Shown: positions 31,238-44,884, numbered from the stretch's first letter. The stretch is 64,000 nt of DNA from Volvox africanus (GCA_030268105.1 BSDZ01000032.1:496001-560000), one strand, 5' to 3'. A program made the numbers and translations. Notes: generated by a model from the sequence alone, not told the origin.

Positions 31238-34220
31238 CGAGAAGGTAATTTATATAGGTTGGAGTGTGACGTCGGTCAACCTAACGACGCACATTTCAGC
31301 TTTGCCGGTGCTGCCCACGCCAAGCTGTCAAGCCAAAGCGAAGGCCTGTGGCACCGACGCTTTGGGCACATTGGACTCGGAGGTCTGCAGAAGCTAATCA
31401 GGCACGGAATGGTGATAGGCGTCGACGATGTACCACAACAGAAGGTCACCCCCGCCAAGTGCGAGACTTGTGTTTTATCACGGCAAACACGCGGAACCCA
31501 CAAATCCACGGGGCACAAATCTGATAGACCAATGGAGCTCATCCATGTGGACGTCTGCGGCCCCATGCCGGACAACACCCCAAATGGGTACATGACTGTA
31601 GGTACATGACCGTGGTACATGACTGTCCTGATGGATGACTGCACAACGTTTTCAGCAGTTGCATTCACCAACACCAAGGACGCGGTTAAGGACAAGCTGG
31701 TAACGATGATAAATCAGCTGGAGAACATGTGTGGACATAAGACGTGGGAGATGCGGTCCGACAGAGGAGGAGAATTCGTCAATTCCCAACTGCAAGCCTT
31801 CTTTGCTTCCAGAGGGATCAGGCATGGGCCAACAGTTGGATACACCCCTGAACAAAATGGCGCTGCAGAGCGATTAAACCGGACCCTGCTGGAAAAGATG
31901 CGCGCCCTATTGCTGGAATCCAAACTCCCTCAAAAAATGTGGGCTGAGGCGGCAGCCACAGCCAACTACCTACGCAATATATCCCCAGCAGATGGTATCT
32001 CCCGTACCCCGTACGAGCTCTTCACTGGAAAGGTTCCAGAGGTCGATCATTTGCGCGTTTTTGGCTGCACGGCTTATGTCCACGTGCCCAAGGCAAAGCG
32101 CAACAAACTGGATCCCGTGAGTCGACGAGGTATAATGGTGGGATATGGCGATGGGGGCAGCTACCGGATATTATTCCCGGACGGGTCAGTATCAAGACAC
32201 AGCGATGTTGTATTTGATGAACAACAGGCCACGCACGAACCATACAAACCCTCGGACGACAACCGTGACAATGCTGAAACTGACTCCGATTCCGACATGG
32301 ACGACCCAGAGCCACGACCGAGAGCTGTCCCTATGTCCACCAATGCACACAATGGCGATGGCCACGAGCCGAATCCACCTCAACCACCACCTCCCGTAAC
32401 ACACACAGCGCAAAGCTATCCAAATACAGCGGGAACAGGAGCCGTCAACGATGGAGCGGGCCCATCGGGAAGCCAACCAAGGCAAGACCCAATACAACCT
32501 GAGGACACCGACGACTCCGACATTGAAGACATGGTAACAGAAGAAGACATGGATGAGGACAACACGAGGTTAGCCAACCGCTACCCCATCCGCGTGCGAA
32601 AGCGCCCATGTGAGTGGTGGCGCACTCAAAGATCGGTGGCAGCGCGTATCAACATGGCCGCCAGAATACAAGAACCCAAATCTCACCATGACGCGATCAG
32701 AGGCCCTCACCGCATCAAGTGGCAACAAGCGATGAACGACGAGATAATTGCCCACATGACCAACGGCACATGGGAAATTGGCAATCCACCGCCTGGCACA
32801 AACGTCCTACCCTGCCGCTGGGTCTACAAAGTCAAGACATGCCCTGATGGCTCAATCGACAGATACAAGGCGCGTCTGGTTGCGAAGGGCTTCGCACAAC
32901 GCGAGGGGGTGGATTTTGGAGAACTGTTTGCACCTACATCACGAGGCTCATCATTCCGGGCCATCCTGGCCATCGCCGCCGCCAGGGACTTCGACGTACA
33001 CCAACTAGATGTCTCCACGGCCTTTTTGAACGGCGACCTCAAAGAAGAAATCTGGATGAAACCACCACCGGGATACGACCTGGCGACCCCAGGAGCTGCC
33101 TGCCGTCTACTCAAGTCGATATATGGCCTCCGCCAAGCATCCCGCTGCTGGTACGACAAACTGTGCACCAAATTCGCTGAAATCGGACTCACCACATCTA
33201 AATCCGACCAAGCGATGTTCGTGAGAGCAAACAACAACAAAGGAGACGTGTTCGTGCTGGTCCACGTGGACGACATGTGCATTGCGGCTAAAGACCCCGA
33301 GCTGATCCGAAATCTCAAGGCAGAAATCAGCAAACTATTCAAGGTGAGATATCTTGGCCGCATTGAGGTATTTCTGGGCATGGAAGTTCGACGGCAGCCC
33401 AATGGAGAGATCACGCTATCACAATCCAGCTATGTGGAACGCATCCTGCATAAGCATGGCATGATCGATGATCGAGGTTAAACCCAGAGCCATCCCCACA
33501 GCTGTGGGCGCAAAACTTCACCTGGACAAAGACACCGAGCTGTTGGAGGATCCGACGCCGTACAGAGCACTCATTGGCGAGCTCAACTACCTGGCAGTCA
33601 GCACGCGTCCAGACCTTGGCTTCGCCCTCAGCATGTTGTCACGATTCATGGCCAAGCCAACCAAACCAGCAATGGGCATGGCAAAGGGGGTCCTTCGCTA
33701 CGTGGCGGGCACGCACAACCTGGACCTACAGTTCCGGCGGGAGGGCAAGGAGATCATCGATGGATATTGCGATTCGGACTGGGCAGGAGACACTAACTCA
33801 AGGCGATCCACGACTGGGTACGTATTTCGCGTTAATGGTACCGCAATCAGCTGGAGCAGTCAGTTGCAGCGCACTGTGGCAGCGTCATCCGTGGAGGCTG
33901 AATACCAGGCCCTTTCCAGCGCCGTCAGGGAAGTCCTCTGGTTGAATAAGCTATGCGGGGACCTAAAGGCGGACTCCGACGGAATCAGAATCAACATAGA
34001 CTCACAAGGGGCCTTAGACCTAGGCAACAACCCCATTACCTCATCACGGTCTAAGCATATTGATGTACAGCATCACATGATTCGTGAGAGAGTGATAGAG
34101 GGCGACGTGGCACTGAGGCATTGCCGCACGGAGGAGATGGTGGCGGACGCATTGACCAAACCACTGCCAGAAGGAAAGTTCGTCTGGTGCCGCCGAGAGA
34201 TGGGACTAGACGATACCTGA
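31238..34220 (+). pseudogene. Copia-1 pol remnant, unit 3
   Basis: Carries the same TGA (31607-31609) and the same +1 shift (about 33473) as the other unit copies. I saw no protein difference from unit 2. Confidence 0.92.
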
Positions 34221-34525
34221 CGAGGAAGTCATCGATTTGTTGGTAGAGACCAGCTCATATAGGCCAATAAGGCGTGAGTCCGGGTGGCTGGCTGTAGTTC
34301 ATCTGTATTCGATAGTGAGGTAATTATCTCTTTTGACAATAATTTTCATAAGCGAAGGATTACTTATTCTTATTGTGGCATCTTACAGCACCAGTCCAGC
34401 ATCGTCTCAATTGCCTTATCGTAGAGGTTTATTTCAGTGATACTTAGCAACTTGACGCTACTATCTTTGAGGGGGTGTGATATTGAAGTGCCCTATTCGA
34501 CCATGACGTGCATTCCGAGGGGGTG

Positions 34526-34816
34526 TGTTGCGATTGTTGTGATTATGCGGGATTTCACGTCATCGTAATACAGTTTGGTAATGGTTGTGTAATAGCTCTT
34601 ACTTAGGTGCGAGTAACTACGATGTGAGCTAGATATCGAGACGAGTGCCGTACAGTTATTATCGCGAGTATATTGTTTATGCGCACTATGCTCTAGTTAG
34701 TCTTGCGCGTTACTAACGTTGTTACTATAATTATTTATGCCAAATATACACGGTTCCTGCGTCAATACATTGTAATCTATCCACGTTTCGCATCGGTTGC
34801 TCCTATCTTCGTAACA
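34526..34816 (+). repeat. Copia-1 3' LTR, unit 3
   Basis: 291 bp, same as units 1 and 2. Confidence 0.85.
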
Positions 34817-34863
34817 TACCTATTACTGCTTTCTGCTATTCGTGTTGCAATCAGCAAATTGCC

Positions 34864-35092
34864 CGCACTATAAACGAATCGTTTCTTTTGCTTTCCTTTC
34901 TTTTTTACTCCTCCATAATAATACCATTTTAACTTACTGCTTTCTGCTATCTGTTGCTAACTTTCAACAGACCCGTAACGCCAACTTTGCCCCATAATCA
35001 TGCAAGGGTTATCGATGGGCGGATAACGGAGGACATCACTGCGGCCGCGCACTATAGACGAATCGTTTCTTTTGCATTCCTTTCTTTTTTAC
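34864..35092 (+). repeat. Short direct repeats in spacer, unit 3
   Basis: Two 45-bp repeats at 34864-34908 and 35048-35092. No gene seen in 34817-35665. Confidence 0.65.
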
Positions 35093-35665
35093 GGAGGTCA
35101 TCACTGTGGCCTAGCTGCGTTGTGCTGCTTACTTCTGACTGTGTTGAAGTCATTAATAATCCGGGCCGCTGTTCCGTATTATATAACATTCATCGGTACT
35201 TTTGCTCACTCTTGAAACTCCTCCAGGAGAGATACTGCGCTTGTCCTCAATGTACCTCTGACTTAGGTCCCCCTCAACAGCAAGCGGGAATGAACTTCTT
35301 GGCAAGCCGTGCACAAGGTTCGGGGCATGGGGCTGCCTGGGCCGGATTACTTGCTCTGCCATCCAATTGTATCCCCACAATCTGCAACAATTTGTAAGGA
35401 CAAAATCTGTCACGTCAATCCCCCCAAATCAAAAGAACTATAACAGCAGAAGTCAAAAGTCCATGCAATTCTTAATTACCTACAATCGTTTGCCAGTGCC
35501 TATGCAAATGATTGTCCAAATCTATTACAAAAGCAGTTGCACAAGCCGTGAAACGTTTTACCGCCGGCATAATAATGACTCAGTTCTGATTGGAATTAAA
35601 TATGTATACAGCGCAGAGGCATAATTTGATTTTATTTCGTTATACATCAACAAAGTTGCTACATA

Positions 35666-35803
35666 AAATCAGCTGAACACACAAAGTGGCTACAAAGTGA
35701 AGAACGAATTAAAGAAATTGCAAAAGCAGTTTTAAATTTTAAAGCAGGATATGATGATATTTTAAACCCAGTCAGCAAAGCACCAAGGTACTATTTGAAT
35801 TGA
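35666..35803 (+). pseudogene. Bacterial-like ORF scrap, unit 3
   Basis: Third copy of the unassigned KSAEHTKWLQSEERIKEIAK frame. Confidence 0.35.
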
Positions 35804-35806
35804 TGT

Positions 35807-36097
35807 GTATGTGAGTGTTGCTCAGATTCCAACATCATAAGCCCTCATTGACTATATTCAACTGCAATAAGAAAAACCAACAAATTGTGGTGATATATAC
35901 CAATTTTTGTTCTGATTGGAATAGAATATAAAAAATATACATCCAGGTGAAAAAGGGCGAGTTTTAGCTCGTTTTATCACAATGAAGTGTCAACCTGAAA
36001 TAGAAAGTGGAAAGATAAAAACGCCACCCGAAGCGAGCATATCGATTGAGCACAACGGAGTTAACAATCTGTTGGAATGTGAGCAACACTCATATAC
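35807..36097. repeat. 291-bp inverted-repeat element, unit 3
   Basis: Same inverted repeats. One internal CG-to-TG change (GTGGTGATATA) relative to units 1 and 2. Confidence 0.6.
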
Positions 36098-36172
36098 GAA
36101 AGAATGTCAGAGCAAGTAATACGGCCCACGAGGGGCCGGGCGCTTGGCTAACTTCAAGACAATCGGCCCAGA

Positions 36173-36475
36173 TGTTAAGTCTTGGACGGTGCAAACATTG
36201 GTTGCCACAACCTTGGAACTGTCCTAGAGAAGGAGCTCGGAGCTGTCCCAGAGAAGGAGCTTGGAACTGTCCTAGAGTTAAGTGGAGCCATCCGAGAGGA
36301 CAACCGGGCGGAACTCTTGGAATAGCTAACAGCAGGCAATAATAGTATTTAAGGGTGCCTAAACTCTGCAATAGTCACCCAACAGCTAGCAATCGTCTAG
36401 TGTCTTATACATCTGACCTCCTCTGACCTCTGTAATACTTCATAGCAGCTTCATACTTCCTTTATCTCCTTAACA
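36173..36475 (+). repeat. Copia-2a 5' LTR (U3 type A)
   Basis: TGTTAAG...TTAACA. U3 carries a 24-bp repeat starting GAACTGTCC at 36216, 36240 and (partial) 36264. A TATTTAA box is at 36346-36352 and a TGTAA at 36431-36435, fitting promoter and poly(A) signals. Confidence 0.93.
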
Positions 36476-36492
36476 GGTTATGAGCCCCGGCT
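36476..36492 (+). other. Copia-2a primer binding site, half-tRNA(iMet) type
   Basis: GGTTATGAGCCCCGGCT directly follows the LTR. It complements an anticodon arm ending ...GGGCTCATAACC with a CAU anticodon, not a tRNA 3' end. Drosophila copia is known to use such an internal cut of initiator tRNA-Met. Confidence 0.75.
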
Positions 36493-36519
36493 GGGCGCTC
36501 TGAGAGAACCAAGAACAAC

Positions 36520-39500
36520 ATGGGCAAGGACAAGTTGGCTGAACCCCTCGATCTCAACAACTACTCTACATGGGCCTATCGGTTTGAGAACTTGTGTGCT
36601 GAGCATAACTTGAACAGGGCGCTGTTGACTGAGCCGGTTACAGATGAAGAGGTCGCTGCATCGGAGCGAGTGAAGACTCTGCTGGTGAAGAATGTGAAGG
36701 ACTGCCATCTGCCGGTCATCAAGGCATCGCCGAACGCCAAAATGGCGTGGGATGGCCTTGCTGCGATTTTTGCCGCCAACAACCATGCCCGCAGATCTCA
36801 GCTGCGTCAGGAGTATACTAAGCTGGCGATGAAGAAGGGAGAGGCCCTGCCGGTGTACCTTGCAAGAGTGCGGGAGCTACACACAGATCTGCTGAAGGTG
36901 GGCCAGGCCACCAGTGAACAAGACATGACGTATGCAATGCTGACGGGTCTACCTCAGAAGTATGAGGTGATAGTGTCGATTTTGACGACACAGTCTGGTG
37001 AGCTTACGCTGTCTAGTGCAACCGCACAACTGCTGGCGTTCGAAGCTAGGGTAGGGAGCATGCATGAGGCCTCTACCAGCTCGTCTGCTTTTGTCAGTGC
37101 GGGTAGGGGAAGCTCAGCCACAGGAAGTGCGCCCCGACGTGGAGGAAGCCACGTCCGCGGCGGATCAAGGGAGCCACTGCAGTGCTGGAACTGTGGAAAG
37201 CCCGGGCATCTGGAGAGGGGGTGCACTGCCCCCAGGATGGCTCAGAGGTCTGGCTCATGGAGCTCGGCGCCTAGAGGACCCGGTTATGGGTCAGGCGGCC
37301 TGGAGCGCACAAGAATGGGCGGCCATGGAGAGGCCGCGGGCGGGCCCAGCTTGGGGAGCGACCGCCGAGGTTATGGCCGGCACGACCATGTGGACGGTGC
37401 CGGCGACAGGGGCAATGCTAGCCCGAGGAACTTTGCCTTTGTGGCATCTGGGTCTGACCGCCTGAAAGGTTGGTACCTGGATTCTGGTGCATCTCATCAT
37501 CTGACATATGATGCAGATCAGATAGTGGACGTCCGCGAGCTGGCGGAGTCAGAAAAGTTTGAGATCCTGAGTGTGAACGGGGGGATCATCAGGCCCACAG
37601 CGGTAGGGACTCTGAGGCTTATCCCCGGGGTCAATATGCATGCACGGGTGACGGTGGAAGAGGTGTATCTTGTTCCTGACAGCTTTGCAAATGTGCTGTC
37701 AGTTGCTGCCCTGGATAAGCAGGGTGGGTCAGTTTGCTTTGAGGATGGCCAAGTCACTATGCGCAAGGGTGGTGAGAAGATTCTGACGGGCCAGCGCTTG
37801 GGCGACCTGTATGCCCTATCATGTTTTTCGATTCCCAGGTCTGCTTCCAGGTTGAGATACACCCAGCCTTTTGGTGGAGTGGCTCATGGGAAGTCTGCAT
37901 CTGAATCAATGGACTTGTGGCACCGCCGGTATGGACACCTTGGCCTAGGTAATCTTGAGAGGTTGGTGGGTGAAGGCATGGTGTCAGGGGTGCGTTTTGC
38001 AAAGGAGCAGGTGAAGGGAGCCGGAGATGCGGGTGTGTGCGAGCCATGTGTGATGTCACGGCAGCGCCGAGGGCCCTTCCCATCAACTGGGCATAAGGTG
38101 GATCAACCACTAGCTCTTATTCATCTTGATGTTTGTGGCCCGATGCCTGAGCGAACACCAACGGGTTCCCTCTACCTAACTGTCTTGTTGGATGACTATA
38201 CTGGTTTTTCGGCTGTAGCCTTTACACCTACCAAGGAAGCGGTGAAGGACAAGGTGATGACTATGGTGAATCAGCTGGAGACGTACAGTGGTTTTCGGGT
38301 CAAGGAGGTACGGTCTGATCAAGGGGGTGAGTTCATTAACAGTCCCCTGCAGGAGTTTTTCCGTACGAAAGGGATTCGGCATGGGCCTACGGTGGCCCCC
38401 GAGCAGAATGGAGCTGCTGAGCGCTTGAATAGGACTCTGTTAGAGAAGATGCGTGCTCTATTGGCTGAGTCTCAACTTCCCCAATGCATGTGGGCTGAGG
38501 CTGTCTCTACGGCGAATTACCTTCGGAATATTTCACCTGTGTCCGGTCGGCCCTGCACCCCGTATGAAGCTTTCTCAGGGGAACATCCTGATGTGAGTCA
38601 TCTGCGTGTGTTTGGATGTACGGCATATGTCCATATCCCCAAGGAGAAGCGCAATAAATTAGATCCGGTAAGTCGCAAGGGTGTTCTGGTTGGGTACGGC
38701 GATGCAGGCCAGTATCGTATCCTTTTTTCAGACAATGTAGTGTCGGTGCACTCTGATGTCACCTTTGATGAGCGGAATGTCGGTGAGAAAGCACAGCAAG
38801 CTAGTCGTGCAAAGAAGTCCGTAAGGTGGCACAACCCCGTAGACAGTACGCCTGATTCTGATAGTGATAGTGATGATGATGATGATAATGATGAGTGGGA
38901 ACCGGCCCCTCACACCCAAGGTGGCGGATCCTCTACTGGTGCAGGAGGTTCAGGGGATAACAGCGGTGGACCAACAGGGGGTGGTGATGCTTCCGGCGCA
39001 GGTCCCTCGGGGAGTTCGTCCGGTGCTGGCCCCTCTGTGGGTGCTGCCGGTGCGAGTAACAATTTTGAGTCTAGGTACCCTGTCCGTGATCGAAAACGGC
39101 CGTCCGAGTGGTGGCGCAGTGAGGACCCTAGGTCTGTTGCCGGCCGGGTCCATGTGGCTGCCGCAACCAAAGTGTCTGAGCCCAACACTTATGCTGAAGC
39201 GGTGTCTGGGGCGCAGGCCAGCGAGTGGAAAAGGGCTATGGATGACGAAATTAACTCTCAGTTGGCAAATGGAACCTGGACCTTAGACACACCCCCGCCA
39301 GGCACGAAGCTTATTCCATGTCGCTGGGTGTATAAGGTGAAACACAATCCAGATGGTAGTGTTGAGCGGTTTAAAGCGCGCTTGGTCGCAAAAGGGTTTG
39401 TACAGCGCAAGGGGGTGGATTATGGTGAGCTCTTTGCGCCTACGTCCCGTAGCTCATCTTTTCGAGTCCTTTTAGCGGTTGCAGCGGCTAGAAAAATGCC

Positions 39501-40659
39501 CATTCACCAGCTAGATGTGACGACTGCGTTCTTGAATGGAGAACTGAAGGAGGATCTTTGGATGGAGCAGCCACCGGGGTACGAGTCGGAAACTCCAGGC
39601 CTGGCCTGTCACCTGCATAAGTCCATCTATGGTCTAAAGCAGGCCCCACGGTGCTGGTATGATAAGTTTTGTGAGAAGTTTGCCGAGATTGGGCTGTTCC
39701 CGTCTAAATCAGATCCGGCTATGTTTCTGAAGGTTGATGAAAGGGGAGTGGTGGTTGCATTGGTTCATGTGGATGATACGTGTGTGGCCTCAGCTGATTT
39801 AGAATTGGTGCGGAAGGTGAAAGAGGCGATTGGTCAGTGCTTCAAGATTCGGGACCTAGGGAAGGCACGAGTATTTTTGGGCATGGATATTCGTCGAGAG
39901 AAGGATGGCGATATTGTGTTGAGTCAATCTCGTTATATTGAGCAGATTCTGGAGCGGCACAACATGCTGGATGCCAAAGATCGGGCAACTCCCCTGGCAA
40001 TGGGTACAAGGGCTGCCCCAGTGACTGATGATGAAGGCAAACTGCTGGAGGACCCAACGCCTTACCGAGCTCTGGTGGGAGAACTCAACTACCTTGCAGT
40101 GAGTACACGTCCCGACCTGGCCTATGCCCTGAGTGTGCTTTCCCGGTCCATGGCTAAGCCTACCCGCGCTGCAATGAGTGCGGCAAAGGGAGTGCTGCGG
40201 TACCTGGCGGGTACTCGGGAGATGGGTCTTCGGTTTCCTGGCGGACAAGGGCTGCAGCTGGATGGCTACAGTGATTCGGATTGGGCAGGAGACACAGTTA
40301 CCCGCAGGTCAACAACTGGTTATGTTTTCCGAGTGAACGGTACTGCGATAAGTTGGAGCAGCCAGCTGCAGCGTACCGTGGCAGCATCATCAGTGGAGGC
40401 AGAGTATCAAGCTCTTTCCAGTGCGGTGAGAGAAGCCCTTTGGCTGTCAAAGCTGTCTGACGATCTGAAGATCGGCACCTCCCCCTCGATTATTAAGGTG
40501 GATTCCCAGGGGGCGATGAATATCAGCAACAACCCTATGACGTCCCAGCGGTCCAAGCATATTGATGTGATGCATCATCTAGTCAGAGAGCGGGTCGCAA
40601 GTAGGGAGGTTGAGCTTAGGTACTGCCCTACGGAGAAGATGGTGGCTGATGTGTGTTAA
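36520..40659 (+). pseudogene. Copia-2a Gag-Pol polyprotein, cut by Copia-2b
   Basis: 1379 codons in one frame. Gag, with CCHC knuckle C222-C225-H230-C235 (CWNCGKPGHLERGC). Protease (YLDSGASHH, D321). HHCC pre-integrase (LWHRRYGH...CEPC). IN (LIHLDVCGPM; RSDQGGEF; PEQNGAAERL). An acidic, Gly/Ser-rich linker. RT (LDVTTAFLNG; VHVDDTCVA). RNase H (YSDSDWAGD; VEAEYQALS; SKHIDV). The last codons, after MVADV, come from Copia-2b. The true end (MTKALGEAKFKWCRASMGVV) lies at 45237-45299. Two codons (Gly-Tyr before APEQNG) are missing relative to 2b, 2c and 2d, next to the IN catalytic Glu. Residue 340 is Glu, so there is no internal stop. It is dead because of the insertion. Confidence 0.93.
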
Positions 40660-40956
40660 GGAGATAAAGGAAGTATAAAGCTGCTATGAAGTATTACAGA
40701 GGTCAGAGGAGGTCAGATGTATAAGACACTAGACGATTGCTAGCTGTTGGGTGACTATTGCAGAGTTTATGCACCCTTTAATACTATTATTGCCTGCTGT
40801 TAGCTATTCCAAGAGTTCCGCCCGGTTGTCCTCTCGGATGGCTCCACTTAACTCTAGGACAGTTCCAAGCTCCTTCTCTAGGACAGCTCCCAGCTCCTTC
40901 TCTAGGACAGTTCCAAGGTTGTGGCAACCAATGTTTGCACCGTCCAAGACTTAACA
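40654..40956 (-). repeat. Copia-2b 3' LTR
   Basis: 303 bp, U3 type A. It is followed at 40957 by CGCCCCCTC, the complement of purine tract GAGGGGGCG. Confidence 0.93.
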
Positions 40957-40978
40957 CGCCCCCTCGGTGCAAACCCCA

Positions 40979-43900
40979 CTAGACTACACCCATGGAGGCA
41001 CGGCACCACTTGAACTTGGCTTCACCCAAGGCCTTCGTCATCACATCAGCCACCATCTTCTCCGTAGGGCAGTACCTAAGCTCAACCTCCCCACTTGCGA
41101 CTCGCTCTCTGACTAGATGATGCATCACATCAATATGCTTGGACCGCTGGGACGTCATAGGGTTGTTGCTGATATTCATCGCCCCCTGGGAATCCACCTT
41201 AATAATCGAGGGGGAGGTGCCGATCTTCAGATCGTCAGACAGCTTTGACAGCCAAAGGGCTTCTCTCACCGCACTGGAAAGAGCTTGATACTCTGCCTCC
41301 ACTGATGATGCTGCCACGGTACACTGCAGCTGGCTGCTCCAACTTATCGCAGTACCGTTCACTCGGAAAACATAACCAGTTGTTGACCTGCGGGTAACTG
41401 TGTCTCCTGCCCAATCCGAATCACTGTAGCCATCCAGCTGCAGCCCTTGTCCGCCAGGAAACCGAAGACCCATCTCCCGAGTACCCGCCAGGTACCGCAG
41501 CACTCCCTTTGCCGCACTCATTGCAGCGCGGGTAGGCTTAGCCATGGACCGGGAAAGCACACTCAGGGCATAGGCCAGGTCGGGACGTGTACTCACTGCA
41601 AGGTAGTTGAGTTCTCCCACCAGAGCTCGGTAAGGCGTTGGGTCCTCCAGCAGTTTGCCTTCATTATCAGTCACTGGGGCAGCCCTTGTACCCATTGCCA
41701 GAGGAGTTGCCCGATCTTTGGCATCCAGCATGTTGTGCCGCTCCAGAATCTGCTCAATATAACGAGATTGACTCAACACAATATCGCCATCCTTCTCTCG
41801 ACGAATATCCATGCCCAAAAATACTCGTGCCTCCCCTAGGTCCCGAATCTTGAAGCACTGACCAATCGCCTCTTTCACCTTCCGCACCAATTCTAAATCA
41901 TCTGAGGCCACACACGTATCATCCACATGAACTCGAAAAGATGAGCTACGGGACGTAGGCGCAAAGAGCTCACCATAATCCACCCCCTCGCGCTGTACAA
42001 ACCCTTTTGCGACCAAGCGCGCTTTAAACCGCTCAACACTACCATCTGGATTGTGTTTCACCTTATACACCCAGCGACATGGAATAAGCTTCGTGCCTGG
42101 CGGGGGTGTTTCTAAGGTCCAGGTTCCATTTGCCAACTGAGAGTTAATTTCGTCATCCATAGCCCTTTTCCACTCGCTGGCCTGCGCCCCAGACACCGCT
42201 TCAGCATAAGTGTTGGGCTCAGACACTTTGGTTGCGGCAGCCACATGGACCCGGCCGGCAACAGACCTAGGGTCCTCACTGCGCCACCACTCGGACGGCC
42301 GTTTTCGATCACGGACAGGGTACCTAGACTCAAAATTGTTACTCGCACCGGCAGCACCCACAGAGGGGCCAGCACCGGACGAACTCCCCGAGGGACCTGC
42401 GCCGGAAGCATCACCACCCCCTGTTGGTCCACCGCTGTTATCCCCTGAACCTCCTGCACCAGTAGAGGATCCGCCACCTTGGGTGTGAGGGGCCGGTTCC
42501 CACTCATCATTATCATCATCATCATCACTATCACTATCAGAATCAGGTGTACTGTCTACGGGGTTGCGCCACCTTACGGACTTCTTTGCACGACTAGCTT
42601 GCTGTGCTTGCTCACCGACATTCCGCTCATCAAAGGTGACATCAGAGTGCACCGACACTACATTGTCTGAAAAAAGGATACGGTACTGGCCTGCATCGCC
42701 GTACCCAACCAGAACACCCTTGCGACTTACCGGATCTAATTTATTGCGCTTCTCCTTGGGGATATGGACATATGCCGTACATCCAAACACACGCAGATGA
42801 CTCACATCAGGATGTTCCCCTGAGAAAGCTTCATACGGGGTGCAGGGCCGACCGGACACAGGTGAAATATTCCGAAGGTAATTCGCCGTAGAGACAGCCT
42901 CAGCCCACATGCATTGGGGAAGTTGAGACTCAGCCAATAGAGCACGCATCTTCTCTAACAGAGTCCTATTCAAGCGCTCAGCAGCTCCATTCTGCTCGGG
43001 GGCATACCCCACCGTAGGCCCATGCCGAATCCCTTTCGTACGGAAAAACTCCTGCAGGGGACTGTTAATGAACTCACCCCCTTGATCAGACCGTACCTCC
43101 TTGACCCGAAAACCACTGTACGTCTCCAGCTGATTCACCATAGTCATCACCTTGTCCTTCACCGCTTCCTTGGTAGGTGTAAAGGCTACAGCCGAAAAAC
43201 CAGTATAGTCATCCAACAAGACAGTTAGGTAGAGGGAACCCGTTGGTGTTCGCTCAGGCATCGGACCACAAACATCAAGATGAATAAGAGCTAGTGGTTG
43301 ATCCACCTTATGCCCAGTTGATGGGAAGGGCCCTCGGCGCTGCCGTGACATCACACATGGCTCGCACACACCCGCATCTCCGGCTCCCTTCACCTGCTCC
43401 TTTGCAAAACGCACCCCTGACACCATGCCTTCACCCACCAACCTCTCAAGATTACCTAGGCCAAGGTGTCCATACCGGCGGTGCCACAAGTCCATTGATT
43501 CAGATGCAGACTTCCCATGAGCCACTCCACCAAAAGGCTGGGTGTATCTCAACCTGGAAGCAGACCTGGGAATCGAAAAACATGATAGGGCATACAGGTC
43601 GCCCAAGCGCTGGCCCGTCAGAATCTTCTCACCACCCTTGCGCATAGTGACTTGGCCATCCTCAAAGCAAACTGACCCACCCTGCTTATCCAGGGCAGCA
43701 ACTGACAGCACATTTGCAAAGCTGTCAGGAACAAGATACACCTCTTCCACCGTCACCCGTGCATGCATATTGACCCCGGGGATAAGCCTCAGAGTCCCTA
43801 CCGCTGTGGGCCTGATGATCCCCCCGTTCACACTCAGGATCTCGAACTTTTCTGACTCCGCCAGCTAGCGGACGTCCACTATCTGATCTGCATCATATGT

Positions 43901-44884
43901 CAGATGATGAGATGCACCAGAATCCAGGTACCAACCTTTCAGGCGGTCAGACCCAGATGCCACAAAGGCAAAGTTCCTCGGGCTAGCATTGCCCCTGTCG
44001 CCGGCACCGTCCACATGGTCGTGCCGGCCATAACCTCGGCGGTCGCTCCCCAAGCTGGGCCCGCCCGCGGCCTCTCCATGGCCGCCCATTCTTGTGCGCT
44101 CCAGGCCGCCTGACCCATAACCGGGTCCTCTAGGCGCCGAGCTCCATGAGCCAGACCTCTGAGCCATCCTGGGGGCAGTGCACCCCCTCTCCAGATGCCC
44201 GGGCTTTCCACAGTTCCAGCACTGCAGTGGCTCCCTTGATCCGCCGCGGACGTGGCTTCCTCCACGTCGGGGCGCACTTCCTGTGGCTGAGCTTCCCCTA
44301 CCCGCACTGACAAAAGCAGACGAGCTGGTAGAGGCCTCATGCATGCTCCCTACCCTAGCTTCGAACGCCAGCAGTTGTGCGGTTGCACTAGACAGCGTAA
44401 GCTCACCAGACTGTGTCGTCAAAATCGACACTATCACCTCATACTTCTGAGGTAGACCCGTCAGCATTGCATACGTCATGTCTTGTTCACTGGTGGCCTG
44501 GCCCACCTTCAGCAGATCTGTGTGTAGCTCCCGCACTCTTGCAAGGTACACCGGCAGGGCCTCTCCCTTCTTCATCGCCAGCTTAGTATACTCCTGACGC
44601 AGCTGAGATCTGCGGGCATGGTTGTTGGCGGCAAAAATCGCAGCAAGGCCATCCCACGCCATTTTGGCGTTCGGCGATGCCTTGATGACCGGCAGATGGC
44701 AGTCCTTCACATTCTTCACCAGCAGAGTCTTCACTCGCTCCGATGCAGCGACCTCTTCATCTGTAACCGGCTCAGTCAACAGCGCCCTGTTCAAGTTATG
44801 CTCAGCACACAAGTTCTCAAACCGATAGGCCCATGTAGAGTAGTTGTTGAGATCGAGGGGTTCAGCCAACTTGTCCTTGCCCAT
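40979..44884 (-). pseudogene. Copia-2b Gag-Pol with stop and RT deletion
   Basis: Gag and the protease start are open from 44884 to a TAG at 43865-43867 (codon 340; Glu in 2a and 2d). The same frame then runs on to 40979 through the rest of protease, IN, RT and RNase H to the normal end (ASMGVV). An in-frame deletion of 99 codons at about 41930 fuses SSSFRV to HVDDTCVA. It removes the RT fingers/palm including the first catalytic Asp (LDVTTAFLNG) but leaves VHVDD. RT should be inactive even if the stop were read through. Confidence 0.92.

Larger units (their letters stand above)
31230..34816 (+). mobile_element. Copia-1 element, 5'-truncated, unit 3
   Basis: Same truncation and 3' LTR as unit 2. 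Confidence 0.9.
31230..36172. repeat. Tandem segmental unit 3, left part
   Basis: Third copy, collinear with units 1 and 2 until Copia-2a interrupts it at the equivalent of unit 1 base 4760. It resumes at 45630 and continues, with a local duplication, to the 2d insertion at 55011. No Gypsy copy is reached in the window. Confidence 0.93.

Noticed and set aside
36090..36371. Minus-strand frame across the Copia-2a LTR (and similar frames at 45296 and 54991)
   Set aside because: Runs through the LTR U3 and flank; an artefact of the 24-bp U3 repeats.
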